Assembly (NCBI RefSeq): GCF_016808095.1
Contig: NC_068970.1
Coordinates: forward strand, 21,186,501 to 21,250,500
Reading direction: 5' to 3'
Length of the DNA stretch: 64,000 nt
From: Vigna angularis
Lineage: Eukaryota; Streptophyta; Magnoliopsida; Fabales; Fabaceae
The position numbers and the translations under genes were made by a program. Below the pieces are notes generated by a model, which was not told the DNA's origin, ran no database searches, and saw nothing but the letters and a program-made list of their open reading frames with translations. How positions within the stretch are numbered: position 1 is the stretch's first letter; every line of letters begins with the position of its first letter. Positions 63,290 through 64,000 of this stretch are shown here, piece after piece.

Positions 63290-64000
63290 CACTAAAAAAA
63301 AATTAACTGACAAGCAAAATTTTTGATAATTGTAAAAGCCCATTAATATATCAAAATCACCTTACTAACACATTATGATGGTAAAAATATTGTTGGTAAA
63401 ATGCTTGTCAATGATTTTTTCGAATGGATTGAAAAAATCTGTCAGTAATTATGGACTTATTGATAAAATTCGTCAATAATTATGAATGATCAGAATTTGT
63501 TAGTAATTATTCGTTAGTAAATATCTATCGATAATTACCAATGGATCTCGACCATTAGTAATTCTTCATTCTCCTCCTTCTCTTCTTCTTCCTACTCTCC
63601 TACTTCTCTTCCTCCTCTTCTTCCCTCTTTTTCTCTTCTTCTCATTCATCTTTAATTAATGCAATTTGTCGAATTTAGTAGAAAAATTGGTGTCTACTTT
63701 TTCGATAGATTTAAAAAAAATTCAATTATCAACAAATTTTGAAAATTTTAATTACTGACAAACTCGCCAAAAAATTAGAAAAAATGCATTACTCACAAAT
63801 TTACCTACGAGTTAAAAAAAATAATTATCAACAAATTTACTAATAGATGTTACCACAGCAACGGTCCAAGCTTAAAACAAAAACTTGGATGCTCATTTTA
63901 TCAATGAAAATATTACATAGAATTTAAAATTTTAAATCATCGACATATTTTATTGATAGATCATATTTTCATTGACAATAAAAAACTTAATTTAGCATTT
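63290..64000 (+). mobile_element. Probable CACTA element terminus, running off the window
   Basis: Begins CACTAAAAAAAAATTAACTG at 63290. To the right are many short motifs such as 'agtaattatg', 'cgataattacc' and 'tcaataattatg' in both orientations, the usual look of CACTA subterminal regions, interrupted by a CT-rich tract at 63565-63650. The other end lies outside the window. Similar motif-rich DNA at about 61130-61330 may belong to a related copy. Confidence 0.5.

Noticed and set aside
1..64000. tRNA, rRNA or CRISPR loci
   Set aside because: No cloverleaf-type B-box with matching A-box, no rRNA core sequence and no spaced identical repeats were noticed; the DNA is eukaryotic nuclear, where CRISPR is not expected.

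Overview
The window is nuclear DNA of a flowering plant. It is AT-rich and has GT-AG introns, short exons in long introns, two Ty1-copia retrotransposons primed by initiator-Met tRNA, and several plant DNA transposons. Gene content and repeat style suggest a eudicot, most likely a phaseoloid legume (bean/cowpea group). That assignment is an inference.

Layout. 1-3.8 kb: repeat debris, then a complete non-autonomous Mutator-like element (1235-3711) with exact 9-bp target duplications, carrying a fragment of a threonine deaminase gene. 4.1-11.5 kb: first copy of a folate transporter of the mitochondrial carrier family (FOLT1-like, 11 coding exons, 314 aa). 13.5 kb: a short gene for an oxidoreductase-like (CCxxxCxxC) organelle protein. 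15.4-21.8 kb: a very young copia element on the minus strand; its LTRs differ at one base, yet the polyprotein frame has nonsense codons. 22.2-22.8 kb: a hAT-like non-autonomous element. 25.2-32.1 kb: second folate transporter copy, same exon plan, 314 aa. 33.9-35.6 kb (minus): soluble epoxide hydrolase, 4 exons, 329 aa. 38.2-42.8 kb (minus): an old, broken copia element. 44.6-48.6 kb (minus): a Golgi-type PMT26/27-like methyltransferase, 8 exons, 883 aa. 48.6-60.8 kb: long AT-rich intergenic DNA with no gene I can support. 61-64 kb: CACTA (En/Spm) transposon debris.

Most interesting: the first folate transporter carries two tandem versions of its 74-nt exon 6 (7792-7865 and 8244-8317). Both are open and have consensus splice sites. 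Including both shifts the frame into a stop, so the exons are a candidate mutually exclusive pair. The second gene inherited the same doublet, but its first version has lost its acceptor AG and one base. The paralogues are similar from about 40-60 bp before the ATG to just past the stop, so the transcribed unit was duplicated without its promoter.

The genes do not form a pathway. The folate transporters probably move folates across an organelle envelope, the epoxide hydrolase acts on lipid epoxides or xenobiotics, and the PMT protein modifies cell-wall polymers in the Golgi. All exon coordinates come from reading splice sites and frames by eye; no alignment or expression data were used.
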